NCBI GenBank assembly: GCA_019247845.1
Contig: JAFBAL010000015.1
Location: forward strand, 1-33,842
Reading direction: 5' to 3'
Source: Alphaproteobacteria bacterium
Lineage (GTDB): Bacteria; Pseudomonadota; Alphaproteobacteria; Micropepsales; Micropepsaceae
DNA: 33,842 nt
Shown here: positions 7,034 through 13,877 of the stretch, piece after piece
How positions within the stretch are numbered: the first letter of the stretch is position 1
Layout: each line of letters opens with the position of its first letter
Made by a program: the position numbers and the translations under genes
Notes under the pieces: model-generated
Seen by the model: the letters and a program-made list of their open reading frames with translations, nothing else
Database searches by the model: none
Told to the model about the DNA's origin: nothing

Positions 7034-7534
7034 GTGCGGTTTCGTAGATTTGCATTTGCGGCGTTCGCGCTTGGGGTTGCGCTGTCGACGGCTGTGCCGG
7101 CGGCTGCCAAGCTCGTGCGCTTTCCCGGATCGGGCACGCCCGCCTGGGAAGTTCACGTGCCCGACAACTGGCAGGTGAACAAAGGCAAGAGCGAGAACCT
7201 GATGGTCTTCTCGCCCGATGCGCAGGTGCGCGTGGTGGTGCAGATCCTGGGGGACGTGGACGCGCTCGACGCATTCGCGACCGCGGCGCTCAAGGTCGCC
7301 CATGCCGCGCCGTGGAAGACCAAGCATGCGATCACCATCTCGGGCTTCAAGGGCTTCGACTATCCCACCACGATGGGCAATTCCCACGGCAACAAGTTCA
7401 ACGTCGACATGATGGTGGTGCAGATCGACGCGAAGCATATCGCCGTCTGCGACCTGCTGGTCGACGCCGGCGCGCCGCGCGATCAGCTCAATGCCGGCCG
7501 CCAGATCGTCGCCGCGACGAGGATCGTGAAGTGA
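7034..7534 (+). CDS. Secreted protein of an unrecognised family, paralogue 1 of 3
   Basis: I do not recognise the family. From the GTG at 7034 the protein is 166 aa, with a clear signal peptide MRFRRFAFAAFALGVALSTAVPAAA cleaved near residue 25 (AAA-K), so it should be periplasmic or exported. The mature part begins with a pattern shared by two later genes: RFPGSGTPAW, then VPDNW, then ENLMVFSPD, a D-x-x-A...LK segment and a lone cysteine (AVC) before the C-terminal helix. The GTG is preferred because AAGGGGGA sits 5-6 bases upstream. The alternative ATG at 7019 overlaps the ligase stop and adds five residues. It is followed directly by paralogue 2. Confidence 0.8.
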   Translation: MRFRRFAFAAFALGVALSTAVPAAAKLVRFPGSGTPAWEVHVPDNWQVNKGKSENLMVFSPDAQVRVVVQILGDVDALDAFATAALKVAHAAPWKTKHAITISGFKGFDYPTTMGNSHGNKFNVDMMVVQIDAKHIAVCDLLVDAGAPRDQLNAGRQIVAATRIVK

Positions 7535-8016
7535 TGCGCGCGTCTTCGATCCTGGCGCTGCTGCTGCTCGCCGCCCCCGCCGGCGCGGACGAGATGCGCT
7601 ATCCCGCAACCGGTGCGCCCGCGGTGACGCTCAAAGTCCCCGACGGCTGGTCGGCCAAGGAAGCGGACGGCAAGTTCGTCGCGACCTCCGCCGACGGCGC
7701 GACCACGGTCACGGTGTCGATCGTCGCCTATGCCGGATCGATGGACGCGCTCGCCGCGGAGTCGCTGAAAGATGCCCCGACCGCGCCGCCGGCCCTGGGC
7801 GACCGGCACGCGATCACGCTGGCGGACCTGAACGGGTATTGGTGGGAGCTGCATCCGACCGGTCCCGAAGGCACGCCGCGGCCGGAGCTTTACTGCAACG
7901 TGATGCTGGGCGGCGGCAAGGCGATGTCCGGACTCATCGTCGCGCCCGACAGCGAAGGCGCCGGCTATCACGCGGGCCTGCGCATGCTCGGCGGCATGAA
8001 GCAGGCGGCGCAGTGA
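7534..8016 (+). CDS. Secreted protein of the same unrecognised family, paralogue 2 of 3
   Basis: A 160-aa protein with signal peptide MRASSILALLLLAAPAGA ending near residue 18. The mature part repeats the layout of paralogue 1: MRYPATGAPAV, VPDGW, then ATSADGATTVTVSI, an LAAESLKDAP segment, and the single cysteine in LYCNVMLGGG. The start is fixed by the 1-nt TGATG overlap with the stop of paralogue 1, so translation is probably coupled. The open frame runs further upstream but only out of phase within paralogue 1. Function unknown; the small size and lack of catalytic motifs suggest binding or a structural role rather than an enzyme. Confidence 0.85.
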   Translation: MRASSILALLLLAAPAGADEMRYPATGAPAVTLKVPDGWSAKEADGKFVATSADGATTVTVSIVAYAGSMDALAAESLKDAPTAPPALGDRHAITLADLNGYWWELHPTGPEGTPRPELYCNVMLGGGKAMSGLIVAPDSEGAGYHAGLRMLGGMKQAAQ

Positions 8017-8089
8017 TCGGGTCTGCGATGAAACCGGCTGCCCGTTAACCGGATGCTCACCAAACTTTGCCATGGTGACTCTCGGACAA

Positions 8090-8101
8090 GGGGTGTACCC
8101 C
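8090..8101 (+). promoter_or_regulatory. Palindrome covering the ribosome binding site of the 70-aa protein
   Basis: GGGGTGTACCCC ends directly at the ATG at 8102 and includes the only purine-rich ribosome binding site (AAGGGG). Folded as a 4-bp GGGG/CCCC stem with a TGTA loop it would occlude that site. It could also be coding if translation starts at 8072. Confidence 0.3.
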
Positions 8102-8314
8102 ATGCAGCTGAACGCAGGCGATCTGTACCGTCTCGCCGCCGATCTCCGGGCGGAGCACGGCGATGCCGCGCGCGACTATGCACAGCGCGCCGTCGTCTCG
8201 TTCCGGTCGGAGGGCGCGCTGGATCGCGCGACGTTCTGGTTCACGCTTTCGGTCTTCCTCGACGACATCGCGCTGCACCGTCGCGACCCGGAAGGCCCCA
8301 TCGTCCTCAATTGA
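8102..8314 (+). CDS. Small cytosolic protein of 70 aa, function unknown
   Basis: The product is a soluble helical protein without signal peptide or membrane segment. The pattern DLYRLAADLRAEHGDAARDYAQRAV...DRATFWFTLSVFLDDI resembles the short alphaproteobacterial proteins with an N-terminal helix, HGD-A turn and a tryptophan-containing second helix (DUF6961-like). That resemblance is from memory of the pattern and is weak. The start at 8102 has AAGGGG 7-8 bases upstream. An in-frame ATG at 8072 would add ten residues but has no ribosome binding site. It lies between the second and third secreted paralogues and ends 10 bases before the third, so probably shares their transcript. Confidence 0.65.
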   Translation: MQLNAGDLYRLAADLRAEHGDAARDYAQRAVVSFRSEGALDRATFWFTLSVFLDDIALHRRDPEGPIVLN

Positions 8315-8324
8315 GAGGAACATC

Positions 8325-8828
8325 ATGACGTCCTGGCTTTCGGGGAGCGCACGCGCAGCCCTGGCCGGCGCGGTTGCGCTCGGCCTTTCCCCTGCCGTTG
8401 CGGAAGACGTCCGCTTCCCTGCGACCTTCAAGCCCGGGCTGATGCTCCGCACGCCCAAAGGCTGGACGTCGCAGACGCTGAACGTGGGGATCAGCGAGAA
8501 CCTCGTCATCGATTCCCCCGACCACACGATCGAGCTGGTCATATCCTTGTCGCCGACGCTGGGCTCGCCCGACCTGCTGGCGGCCAAGCTCCTCAAGGCG
8601 AAGCCGCAAGGAAAGACCAAGGCCAGGTTCGCGGGCCTGGATGCCTTCGCCTATCGCGGCACCGCGACCAATCCCGACGGCCTCAAGCTGAACCTCAAGC
8701 TCGTCGTCGCGCCCATCGATCCGCAGGAGGCCTATACCTGCATGCTGATCACGGCGTATCCCGAGAGCGACAAGGCGCTCGCGCCCGCAAACGCCCTGAT
8801 CGCGGGCGTCGCGCTGATCAAGAAATAG
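8325..8828 (+). CDS. Secreted protein of the same unrecognised family, paralogue 3 of 3
   Basis: A 167-aa protein with signal peptide MTSWLSGSARAALAGAVALG ending AVA near residue 26. The mature chain has the shared markers: VRFPATFKPGL, TPKGW, ENLVIDSPD (nearly identical to ENLMVFSPD in paralogue 1), LLAAKLLKAKP, and the lone cysteine in AYTCMLITAYP. It is closer to paralogue 1 than to paralogue 2. The start at 8325 is supported by GAGAGGA about 6 bases upstream; the frame is open upstream to 8163 but overlaps the 70-aa gene. Function unknown. The next gene starts 80 bases downstream. Confidence 0.85.
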   Translation: MTSWLSGSARAALAGAVALGLSPAVAEDVRFPATFKPGLMLRTPKGWTSQTLNVGISENLVIDSPDHTIELVISLSPTLGSPDLLAAKLLKAKPQGKTKARFAGLDAFAYRGTATNPDGLKLNLKLVVAPIDPQEAYTCMLITAYPESDKALAPANALIAGVALIKK

Positions 8829-8908
8829 CCGCAGCCGCCTCGTCAAATAGTCCTATCGCGCCTGCACCAGTTCGGTCACACTCGCCCGGCATTCGGGCCG
8901 GAACACAC

Positions 8909-9838
8909 ATGCCTCTAGATCCTTTGGTGAAAGCCTTCCTCGACCAGATGGCGATGGTCCCGGGCCCCAAGATGTTCGAGATGTCCGCGCCCGAAGGCCG
9001 CGCGCTGTTCGTGCAGATGATGCAGATGATCGGGCCCAAGGACATGCCGATCGGCGGCGTGAAGAACCTCGACGCGGGCGGCGTGCGCCTGCGCATGTAC
9101 ACGCCGGTCGCGGGCGGAGCGGAGCCCTTGCCGGTGCTCGTCTATTTCCACGGCGGCGGCTTCGTCATCGGCGACCTCGAGACGCATGACGGGTTGTGCC
9201 GGCAGTTCGCCAACGAAGGCGGCTTCTGCGTCGTCGCGGTCGACTATCGGCTGTCGCCGGAGCATCCGTTCCCGGCCGCGGTCGACGACGCTTTCGCCGC
9301 GCTCAAATGGATCGAGACGCATGCGAGCGAGCTCGGCCTCGACGCCAACCGCATCGCGGTGGGCGGCGACAGCGCGGGCGGCGCGCTCGCCGCGGTCGTG
9401 ACCCAGCTCGCCAAGGCCAAGGGGCCGCGCATCGCGTTCCAGATGCTGCTGTTTCCCGTGACGCAGATCGGGCAGGACACCGCGTCGCTGCGCGAGTTCG
9501 GCGCCGGCTATTTCCTCGACAAGGAGACGCTCGACTGGTTCTTCGGCCATTACGTGCCGAAGGGGCAGGACAAGTCCGACCTGCGCATCTCGCCCTTGAA
9601 CGCGACGGACCTGAAGGGCCTGCCGCCGGCTTACGTGATGCTCGGCGGATTCGATCCGCTGCACGACGAGGGGCTTGCCTATGCGGGCAAGCTGCGCGAC
9701 GCGGGCGTGAAGGTGCAGGTCGCGGACTATGCCGGCCTGGTGCACTGCTTCATCTACATGCAGGCGGTGCTGCCGCAGGCGCACGAGGCCGTCGTCGCCG
9801 CGGCGAAGGCCGTGGCGAGCGGTCTCGGAGCGAAGTGA
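8909..9838 (+). CDS. Alpha/beta hydrolase, hormone-sensitive-lipase family esterase (copy 1)
   Basis: A 309-aa cytosolic carboxylesterase of the HSL (bacterial family IV) group. The oxyanion motif HGGGF is at 81-85, the nucleophile Ser155 in GGDSAGG, the acid Asp249 in GGFDPLHDEG and the histidine His279 in GLVHCF, so the triad is complete. An N-terminal helical cap of about 50 residues (MPLDPLVKAFLDQM) is typical. These enzymes hydrolyse short- to medium-chain esters; the natural substrate is unknown. The next gene is a paralogue starting in the TGA stop (TGATG), so the pair is coupled. The ribosome binding site is weak (GGAA). Confidence 0.93.
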   Translation: MPLDPLVKAFLDQMAMVPGPKMFEMSAPEGRALFVQMMQMIGPKDMPIGGVKNLDAGGVRLRMYTPVAGGAEPLPVLVYFHGGGFVIGDLETHDGLCRQFANEGGFCVVAVDYRLSPEHPFPAAVDDAFAALKWIETHASELGLDANRIAVGGDSAGGALAAVVTQLAKAKGPRIAFQMLLFPVTQIGQDTASLREFGAGYFLDKETLDWFFGHYVPKGQDKSDLRISPLNATDLKGLPPAYVMLGGFDPLHDEGLAYAGKLRDAGVKVQVADYAGLVHCFIYMQAVLPQAHEAVVAAAKAVASGLGAK

Positions 9839-10836
9839 TGGGACTGGACGCCAAGGTCCGCGAGGTCCTCGACCAGTTCAAGGCCGCGGCGGTGCCGAAG
9901 CTTTGGGAGATCGGGCCGCAGGCGGCGCGCGCTGTGATGAAGTCGCGGCTGCTCAACGGCAAGGAAACGCCGATCGGAAAAGTCGAGGATCGCACCATGC
10001 CGGGACCCGCGGGCGACATTCGTCTGCGCGTCTATACGCCGGTCGGCGTGGGCGATGTACCGGTGGGCGAGCGCGATGCGGAGGTGCGCGTGGGCAATGC
10101 GCCGGCCGATGCGAGCGACGGACCGCTGCCGGGGCTCCTGTTCTTCCACGGCGGCGGGTTCGTGATCGGCGATCTCGACACCCATGACGACCTCTGCCGG
10201 TGCCTGGCGAACGGAAGCGGCTGCCGCGTCGTGTCGGTCGACTACCGGCTGGCGCCGGAATGTCCGTTTCCCGCCGCGGTCGAGGATTGCCTTGCGGCGG
10301 TGATCTGGGTGGACGCGCACAAGCAAGAGCTCGGCATCGCGGGCGATCTCGCGGTCGGCGGCGACAGCGCGGGCGGCAATCTCGCCGCTGTGGTGTGCCA
10401 GCTCGCGAAAGCCGCCGGGCCGAGGATCGCGTTCCAGCTTCTCATCTATCCGGTGACGCAGCTGGGCCAACCCGACATGCCGTCGATGCGCGACAACGCC
10501 AAGGGCTATTTCCTCGAGCGCGACGGCATGGCGTGGTTCACGCGGATGTACTGCCCCGACGCGGCGCACCACGGCGATCCCAGGATGTCGCCGCTGCTCG
10601 CCAAGGACCTGTCGGGCCTGCCGCCGGCCTATGTCGTGACCGCGGGCTTCGATCCCTTGCGCGACGAGGGCATCGCCTATGCGGCCAGGCTCGACGCAGC
10701 CGGCGTGCCGGTCACCCAGGTGAACTATCCCGGCATGATCCACGGCTTCTTCTCGATGCGCGGGCTGATCCCCAAGGCGCGCGAGGCGGTGGCGGCGAGC
10801 GCGGCCGCGGTGAGAGCGGCTATGGTGGCGGAATAG
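9838..10836 (+). CDS. Alpha/beta hydrolase, hormone-sensitive-lipase family esterase (copy 2)
   Basis: A 332-aa paralogue of the preceding esterase. HGGGF is at 104-108, Ser177 in GGDSAGG, Asp272 in AGFDPLRDEG and His302 in GMIHGFF. Compared with copy 1 it carries about 23 extra residues before the HGGGF strand (roughly 71-97, rich in Val, Gly, Asp and Glu), likely a surface loop. The start is set by the 1-nt overlap with copy 1. The longer open frame upstream lies inside copy 1 in another phase. The pair arose by tandem duplication, judged from the shared layout and near-identical blocks such as AKAxGPRIAFQ. Substrate unknown. Confidence 0.93.
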   Translation: MGLDAKVREVLDQFKAAAVPKLWEIGPQAARAVMKSRLLNGKETPIGKVEDRTMPGPAGDIRLRVYTPVGVGDVPVGERDAEVRVGNAPADASDGPLPGLLFFHGGGFVIGDLDTHDDLCRCLANGSGCRVVSVDYRLAPECPFPAAVEDCLAAVIWVDAHKQELGIAGDLAVGGDSAGGNLAAVVCQLAKAAGPRIAFQLLIYPVTQLGQPDMPSMRDNAKGYFLERDGMAWFTRMYCPDAAHHGDPRMSPLLAKDLSGLPPAYVVTAGFDPLRDEGIAYAARLDAAGVPVTQVNYPGMIHGFFSMRGLIPKAREAVAASAAAVRAAMVAE

Positions 10837-10856
10837 CACTGGCGAAGGGCATCTGC

Positions 10857-11102
10857 ATGATGGTCGTCGACATTTTGGAGGCGAAGTCCAACCTTTCCCG
10901 CTTGGTCGATGCCGTCGAGAGTGGGGCGGAAGCCGAGATCGTCATTGCCCGCAACGGCCGACCCGCCGCCAAGCTCGTGGCCGTCCGGTCGCTTCGTCGG
11001 GGGCGGCGGCTCGGCGTAGCGAAGGGAAAATTCAAAGTGCCGGGCGACATCGATGCGAACAACGCCGTCATCGCACAGATGCTCGCAGGCGGCGCGAAAT
11101 GA
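10857..11102 (+). CDS. Type II antitoxin, Phd/YefM-type (VapB-like), orphaned
   Basis: An 81-aa antitoxin with the Phd/YefM N-terminal fold: MMVVDILEAKSNLSRLVDAVESG, then EIVIARNGRPAAKLV, the strand and turn that form the DNA-binding dimer. The C-terminal half (GKFKVPGDIDANNAVIAQML) is the flexible toxin-neutralising part usual for partners of VapC PIN toxins. Translation may start at 10857 or at the second ATG at 10860. The stop overlaps an ATG (ATGA) where a vapC gene should begin, but that gene is deleted internally. The antitoxin is therefore present without a working local toxin. Confidence 0.88.
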   Translation: MMVVDILEAKSNLSRLVDAVESGAEAEIVIARNGRPAAKLVAVRSLRRGRRLGVAKGKFKVPGDIDANNAVIAQMLAGGAK

Positions 11103-11259
11103 GGCAGTTACCGCCAAGCACGCCGCGGCCGTGGAGCGGCTCAAACCGCCGGATCCTTTCGACCGGTTGCTCGTGGCCCAGGCACTGGTGGAGCCGCTGC
11201 GGCTGCTGACACACGACAAAGCCATCGCGCGCCATGGCGATACGGCGATCCTGATTTGA
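11099..11259 (+). pseudogene. vapC: vapC toxin remnant (PIN domain), internally deleted
   Basis: From 11104 one frame reads AVTAKHAAAVERL, DPFDRLLVAQALVE, RLLTHDKAIARHGD, ILI and stop. This is the C-terminal third of a VapC PIN ribonuclease (about 51 of some 128 residues). The start codon ATGAG overlapping the antitoxin stop survives, but is followed at once by the C-terminal part in a different frame. About 80 codons, with most of the acidic active site, are missing. Translation from the ATG would not give PIN sequence. The clean join suggests a single deletion that also removed a base count not divisible by three. Confidence 0.8.
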
Positions 11260-11271
11260 ACCGGCCGGAAG

Positions 11272-12942
11272 CTACGGAATAAGCTTGCCCGGATTGAGGA
11301 TGCCCTTCGGATCCAGCGCCTGCTTGATCGCGCGCAGGACCTCGAGGCCGAGCGCGCCTTTCTCCTGCGCCATCCAGGGCAGGTGGTCCTCGCCGATGCC
11401 GTGATGATGGCTGATCGTGCCGCCATGCGCTGCGATCGCGTCCGACGCCGCGGTCTTGATCTTGCGCCACTGGCCGATCTCGTCGTCCAGCGCGCGCGGG
11501 AAGATGTACGTGAAATAGAGACTGGCGCCGTCGTTATAGGAATGACTGATATGAGCCAGCACCACGCCATGCGCGCCGGGGCGCGGCGCGGTCTCGCGCA
11601 TCGCCGCGTCGAGGGCGCCCCGCACCGCGGCATAGAGCGCGTCGATGTTCGACCAGCGCGTCGCGGTCTCGAGGGTATCGACGCCGAGCCCGCGATCCAT
11701 CATCGGGTCGCGCGAATAGGGACCGTGGAAGCGGCCCTCGCGCCAGCGCTCGCCCGGGCCGCGGCCCAGCGAAAGCGCGCCGAAGCGCTTGGCGATCGCG
11801 GCGAAGTGCTTCTGCGAGGCCTCGACCATCGGCCGCTCGCCCTCGAAGCCCGCAATCAGCGCGCAGGCCTTGGCGTCGAAGCCGCGCGTGTCGAGGAACA
11901 TCTGCGCCAGCCTGTCCTTCAGTCCGCGCTTCTTTCCGACCGCGCCATATGCCCGATAGAACCGCGTCTCCTCGGCATCGGAGAGGCGCAGCATGGTGGC
12001 GGGCAGCTCGTCCTGCACTGCGGCGCGGATGGCGGCCGCCCCCGTCGCGAAATCGCGGAAGAGATAGCCGCGATAGTCGTGGCACCCGGGTTGCGGATGC
12101 AGCCGCACTGTCGCCTCGGTCACGATGCCGAAGGCGCCTTCGGAGCCGAGCACGACGTCGTTCAATTGCGGCCCCGCCGACGATCCCGGAAACCCATTCG
12201 TGTCGAGCAGGCCCTTGGGCGTGGCGAGCTTGGCGCCGACAAGCCAGTCCTCGGCGCGGCCATAGCGGCTCGAGCCCTGGCCCGCGCCGCGATGCGCGAT
12301 CCAGCCGCCGAGCGTGGAGAACTCGAAGCTTTGCGGGAAATGGCCGAGCGTCATGCCCTTCGCGGCGAGCGCGTTCTCGAGCGCGGGACCGTAGATGCCG
12401 GCCTCGGCGGTTGCGGTGCGCGCGGCGGTGTCGACGTCGATGAGCCGGTCCATGCCGGAGAGGTCGAGCGTCACCACGCTGTGGAACGCGCCGGGCGCCG
12501 CACTCACGCCGCCGACCACGCTGGTGCCGCCGCCGTACGGCACGACCGCGACGTCGCGCTCGGCGCAGAACGCGAGCAGTGCCAGCACTTCGTCGCTGCC
12601 GCGCGGATAGAGCACGGCGTCGGGCGCCAGCGTCAGGTCGCCGGCGCGCAGCCGCAGCAGGTCGTGATAGGACTGGCCGAGCGCATGGAAAGCGCGCTCG
12701 TAGGCGTCGTCGCGCACGCGGTCGGGGCCCAGCATCGCGACCAGCTCCCCGCGCGTATCCGCGTCGAGCCGCGGCGGGGGAAGCGGGATGTCGTCCAGGG
12801 GCCGCGGCGGCGTCGCCAGAAGCGACGGCATGCCGAGCTCGGAGGCGAGCCAGGCCCAGATGTCCTCGCGGGCTCCGAGCGCGTCCTTGTGCGCGGCCCA
12901 GCCCCAGCCGTTCCACCGAATCTTGGTGCGGTCGATGCTCAT
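11272..12942 (-). CDS. FAD-binding oxidase, alkyldihydroxyacetonephosphate synthase-like
   Basis: A 556-aa flavoprotein of the VAO/PCMH family. The FAD-binding part has PYGGGTSVVGGV at 135-146. The segment FPQSFEFSTLGGWIAHRGAG resembles the same region of alkyl-DHAP synthase. The C-terminal domain has SLYFTYIF and the histidine motif HHHGIG at 512-517, another AGPS signature. AGPS swaps the acyl chain of acyl-DHAP for a fatty alcohol, the first ether-bond step of ether lipids. Bacterial homologues may use other substrates. It overlaps the lipid kinase gene by 4 nt and follows glpD in the same operon, which favours a glycerolipid role. Its 3' end is 12 bases from the vapC remnant. Confidence 0.88.
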   Translation of the reverse strand: MSIDRTKIRWNGWGWAAHKDALGAREDIWAWLASELGMPSLLATPPRPLDDIPLPPPRLDADTRGELVAMLGPDRVRDDAYERAFHALGQSYHDLLRLRAGDLTLAPDAVLYPRGSDEVLALLAFCAERDVAVVPYGGGTSVVGGVSAAPGAFHSVVTLDLSGMDRLIDVDTAARTATAEAGIYGPALENALAAKGMTLGHFPQSFEFSTLGGWIAHRGAGQGSSRYGRAEDWLVGAKLATPKGLLDTNGFPGSSAGPQLNDVVLGSEGAFGIVTEATVRLHPQPGCHDYRGYLFRDFATGAAAIRAAVQDELPATMLRLSDAEETRFYRAYGAVGKKRGLKDRLAQMFLDTRGFDAKACALIAGFEGERPMVEASQKHFAAIAKRFGALSLGRGPGERWREGRFHGPYSRDPMMDRGLGVDTLETATRWSNIDALYAAVRGALDAAMRETAPRPGAHGVVLAHISHSYNDGASLYFTYIFPRALDDEIGQWRKIKTAASDAIAAHGGTISHHHGIGEDHLPWMAQEKGALGLEVLRAIKQALDPKGILNPGKLIP

Positions 12943-13877
12943 GCGCGCAGATTAAGCGCTTTGCGCAGAATCTCGAAGGTCGCAGGCAGCCGGCCCGCGC
13001 TCTCCCCGTCCGTCTCGATCAGCACGGGGCGGCGGCGGGTCTGCTCGACCGGAGCGGCCACGACCTTGGTGCCGCGCAGCACCCGCACATTGGGCTTGCC
13101 GATATGCTCGCCGCTATAGATCAGCTTCATGTCCTTCAGCATGCCGCCCTTCGGCGCCGCACCCATGATCACGACGTCGAACAGCCCGTCGTCGACCGCG
13201 GCGTTCGGCGCCACCTTCATGCCGCCGCCGAAGAAGCGGCCGTTGGCGACGGCCACCGTCGAGACCGGCACGATCTCGTCATAGGTGTTGTCGACGATGA
13301 TGCGGACCGTGCGGCCTCGATAGGTGAGCATGTCGGTCGCGCTGTGGAAGGCGAAGGCGAAGGCGCCGCCGAACAGCTTGGCGATGCGCGCACGGTTGAC
13401 CGAATCCACCACCGCGCCCGAGAGCCCGAACGAGGCGATGTTGGCGAAATAGCGCGCGGTCGGCGCGCCGTCGCGCGTCAGGCACGAGACGCGGCCGACG
13501 TCTATGGAGCGCAGATGCGCGGATTTGAGATGCGCCACGCCCGCTTCCGCCCCGGCCTCGATGCCGAAGCTCTTGCGGAAGTCGCCGCCGGTGCCGCTGG
13601 TGACGTAGCCGAACACCGCGTCGGGCGAGACCGGGCCGCCCGCGTCGAAGAAGCCGTTGACCGCCTCGTTGATGGTGCCGTCGCCGCCGACCGCCACGAT
13701 CTCCAGATAGCCCTCGCGCAGCGCGTTGCGGGTGAGCCGCGTCGCCTCGCCCCGCCGGGTCGTGAAGGCGACCGACATGCGCGGATAGATCTGGCCGAGC
13801 GCCCGCTCGATGGCGCGCCACTCGCGGCCCGTGCGCCCGTTCCCGGAGCGCGGATTGACGACGACCAGCGCGCTCAT
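12939..13877 (-). CDS. Diacylglycerol kinase family lipid kinase (YegS/BmrU-like)
   Basis: A 312-aa lipid kinase. The nucleotide-binding start ALVVVNPRSGNGRTG and the catalytic loop VAVGGDGTINEAVNGF (near residue 60) define the DAGK catalytic fold. The beta-rich second domain contains VANGRFFGGGMKVAPNA and DDGLFDVV, typical of YegS/DgkB. These enzymes phosphorylate diacylglycerol or related lipids with ATP at the membrane face. The frame is open further upstream, but the start at 13877 gives the standard N-terminus and overlaps the glpD stop by 4 nt. It overlaps the downstream flavoprotein by 4 nt too, so all three genes look translationally coupled. Confidence 0.92.
   Translation of the reverse strand: MSALVVVNPRSGNGRTGREWRAIERALGQIYPRMSVAFTTRRGEATRLTRNALREGYLEIVAVGGDGTINEAVNGFFDAGGPVSPDAVFGYVTSGTGGDFRKSFGIEAGAEAGVAHLKSAHLRSIDVGRVSCLTRDGAPTARYFANIASFGLSGAVVDSVNRARIAKLFGGAFAFAFHSATDMLTYRGRTVRIIVDNTYDEIVPVSTVAVANGRFFGGGMKVAPNAAVDDGLFDVVIMGAAPKGGMLKDMKLIYSGEHIGKPNVRVLRGTKVVAAPVEQTRRRPVLIETDGESAGRLPATFEILRKALNLRA

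Noticed and set aside
4995..7274. A 759-codon open frame on the minus strand
   Set aside because: It is antisense to the acyl-CoA ligase and lacks recognisable motifs or a ribosome binding site.
5157..10836. A ferulate degradation cluster
   Set aside because: The ligase resembles feruloyl-CoA synthase, but no enoyl-CoA hydratase/aldolase, vanillin dehydrogenase or demethylase genes are present, so the pathway cannot be claimed.
11383..13119. A 578-codon open frame on the plus strand
   Set aside because: It is antisense to the AGPS-like flavoprotein, whose FAD and HHHGIG motifs are intact.
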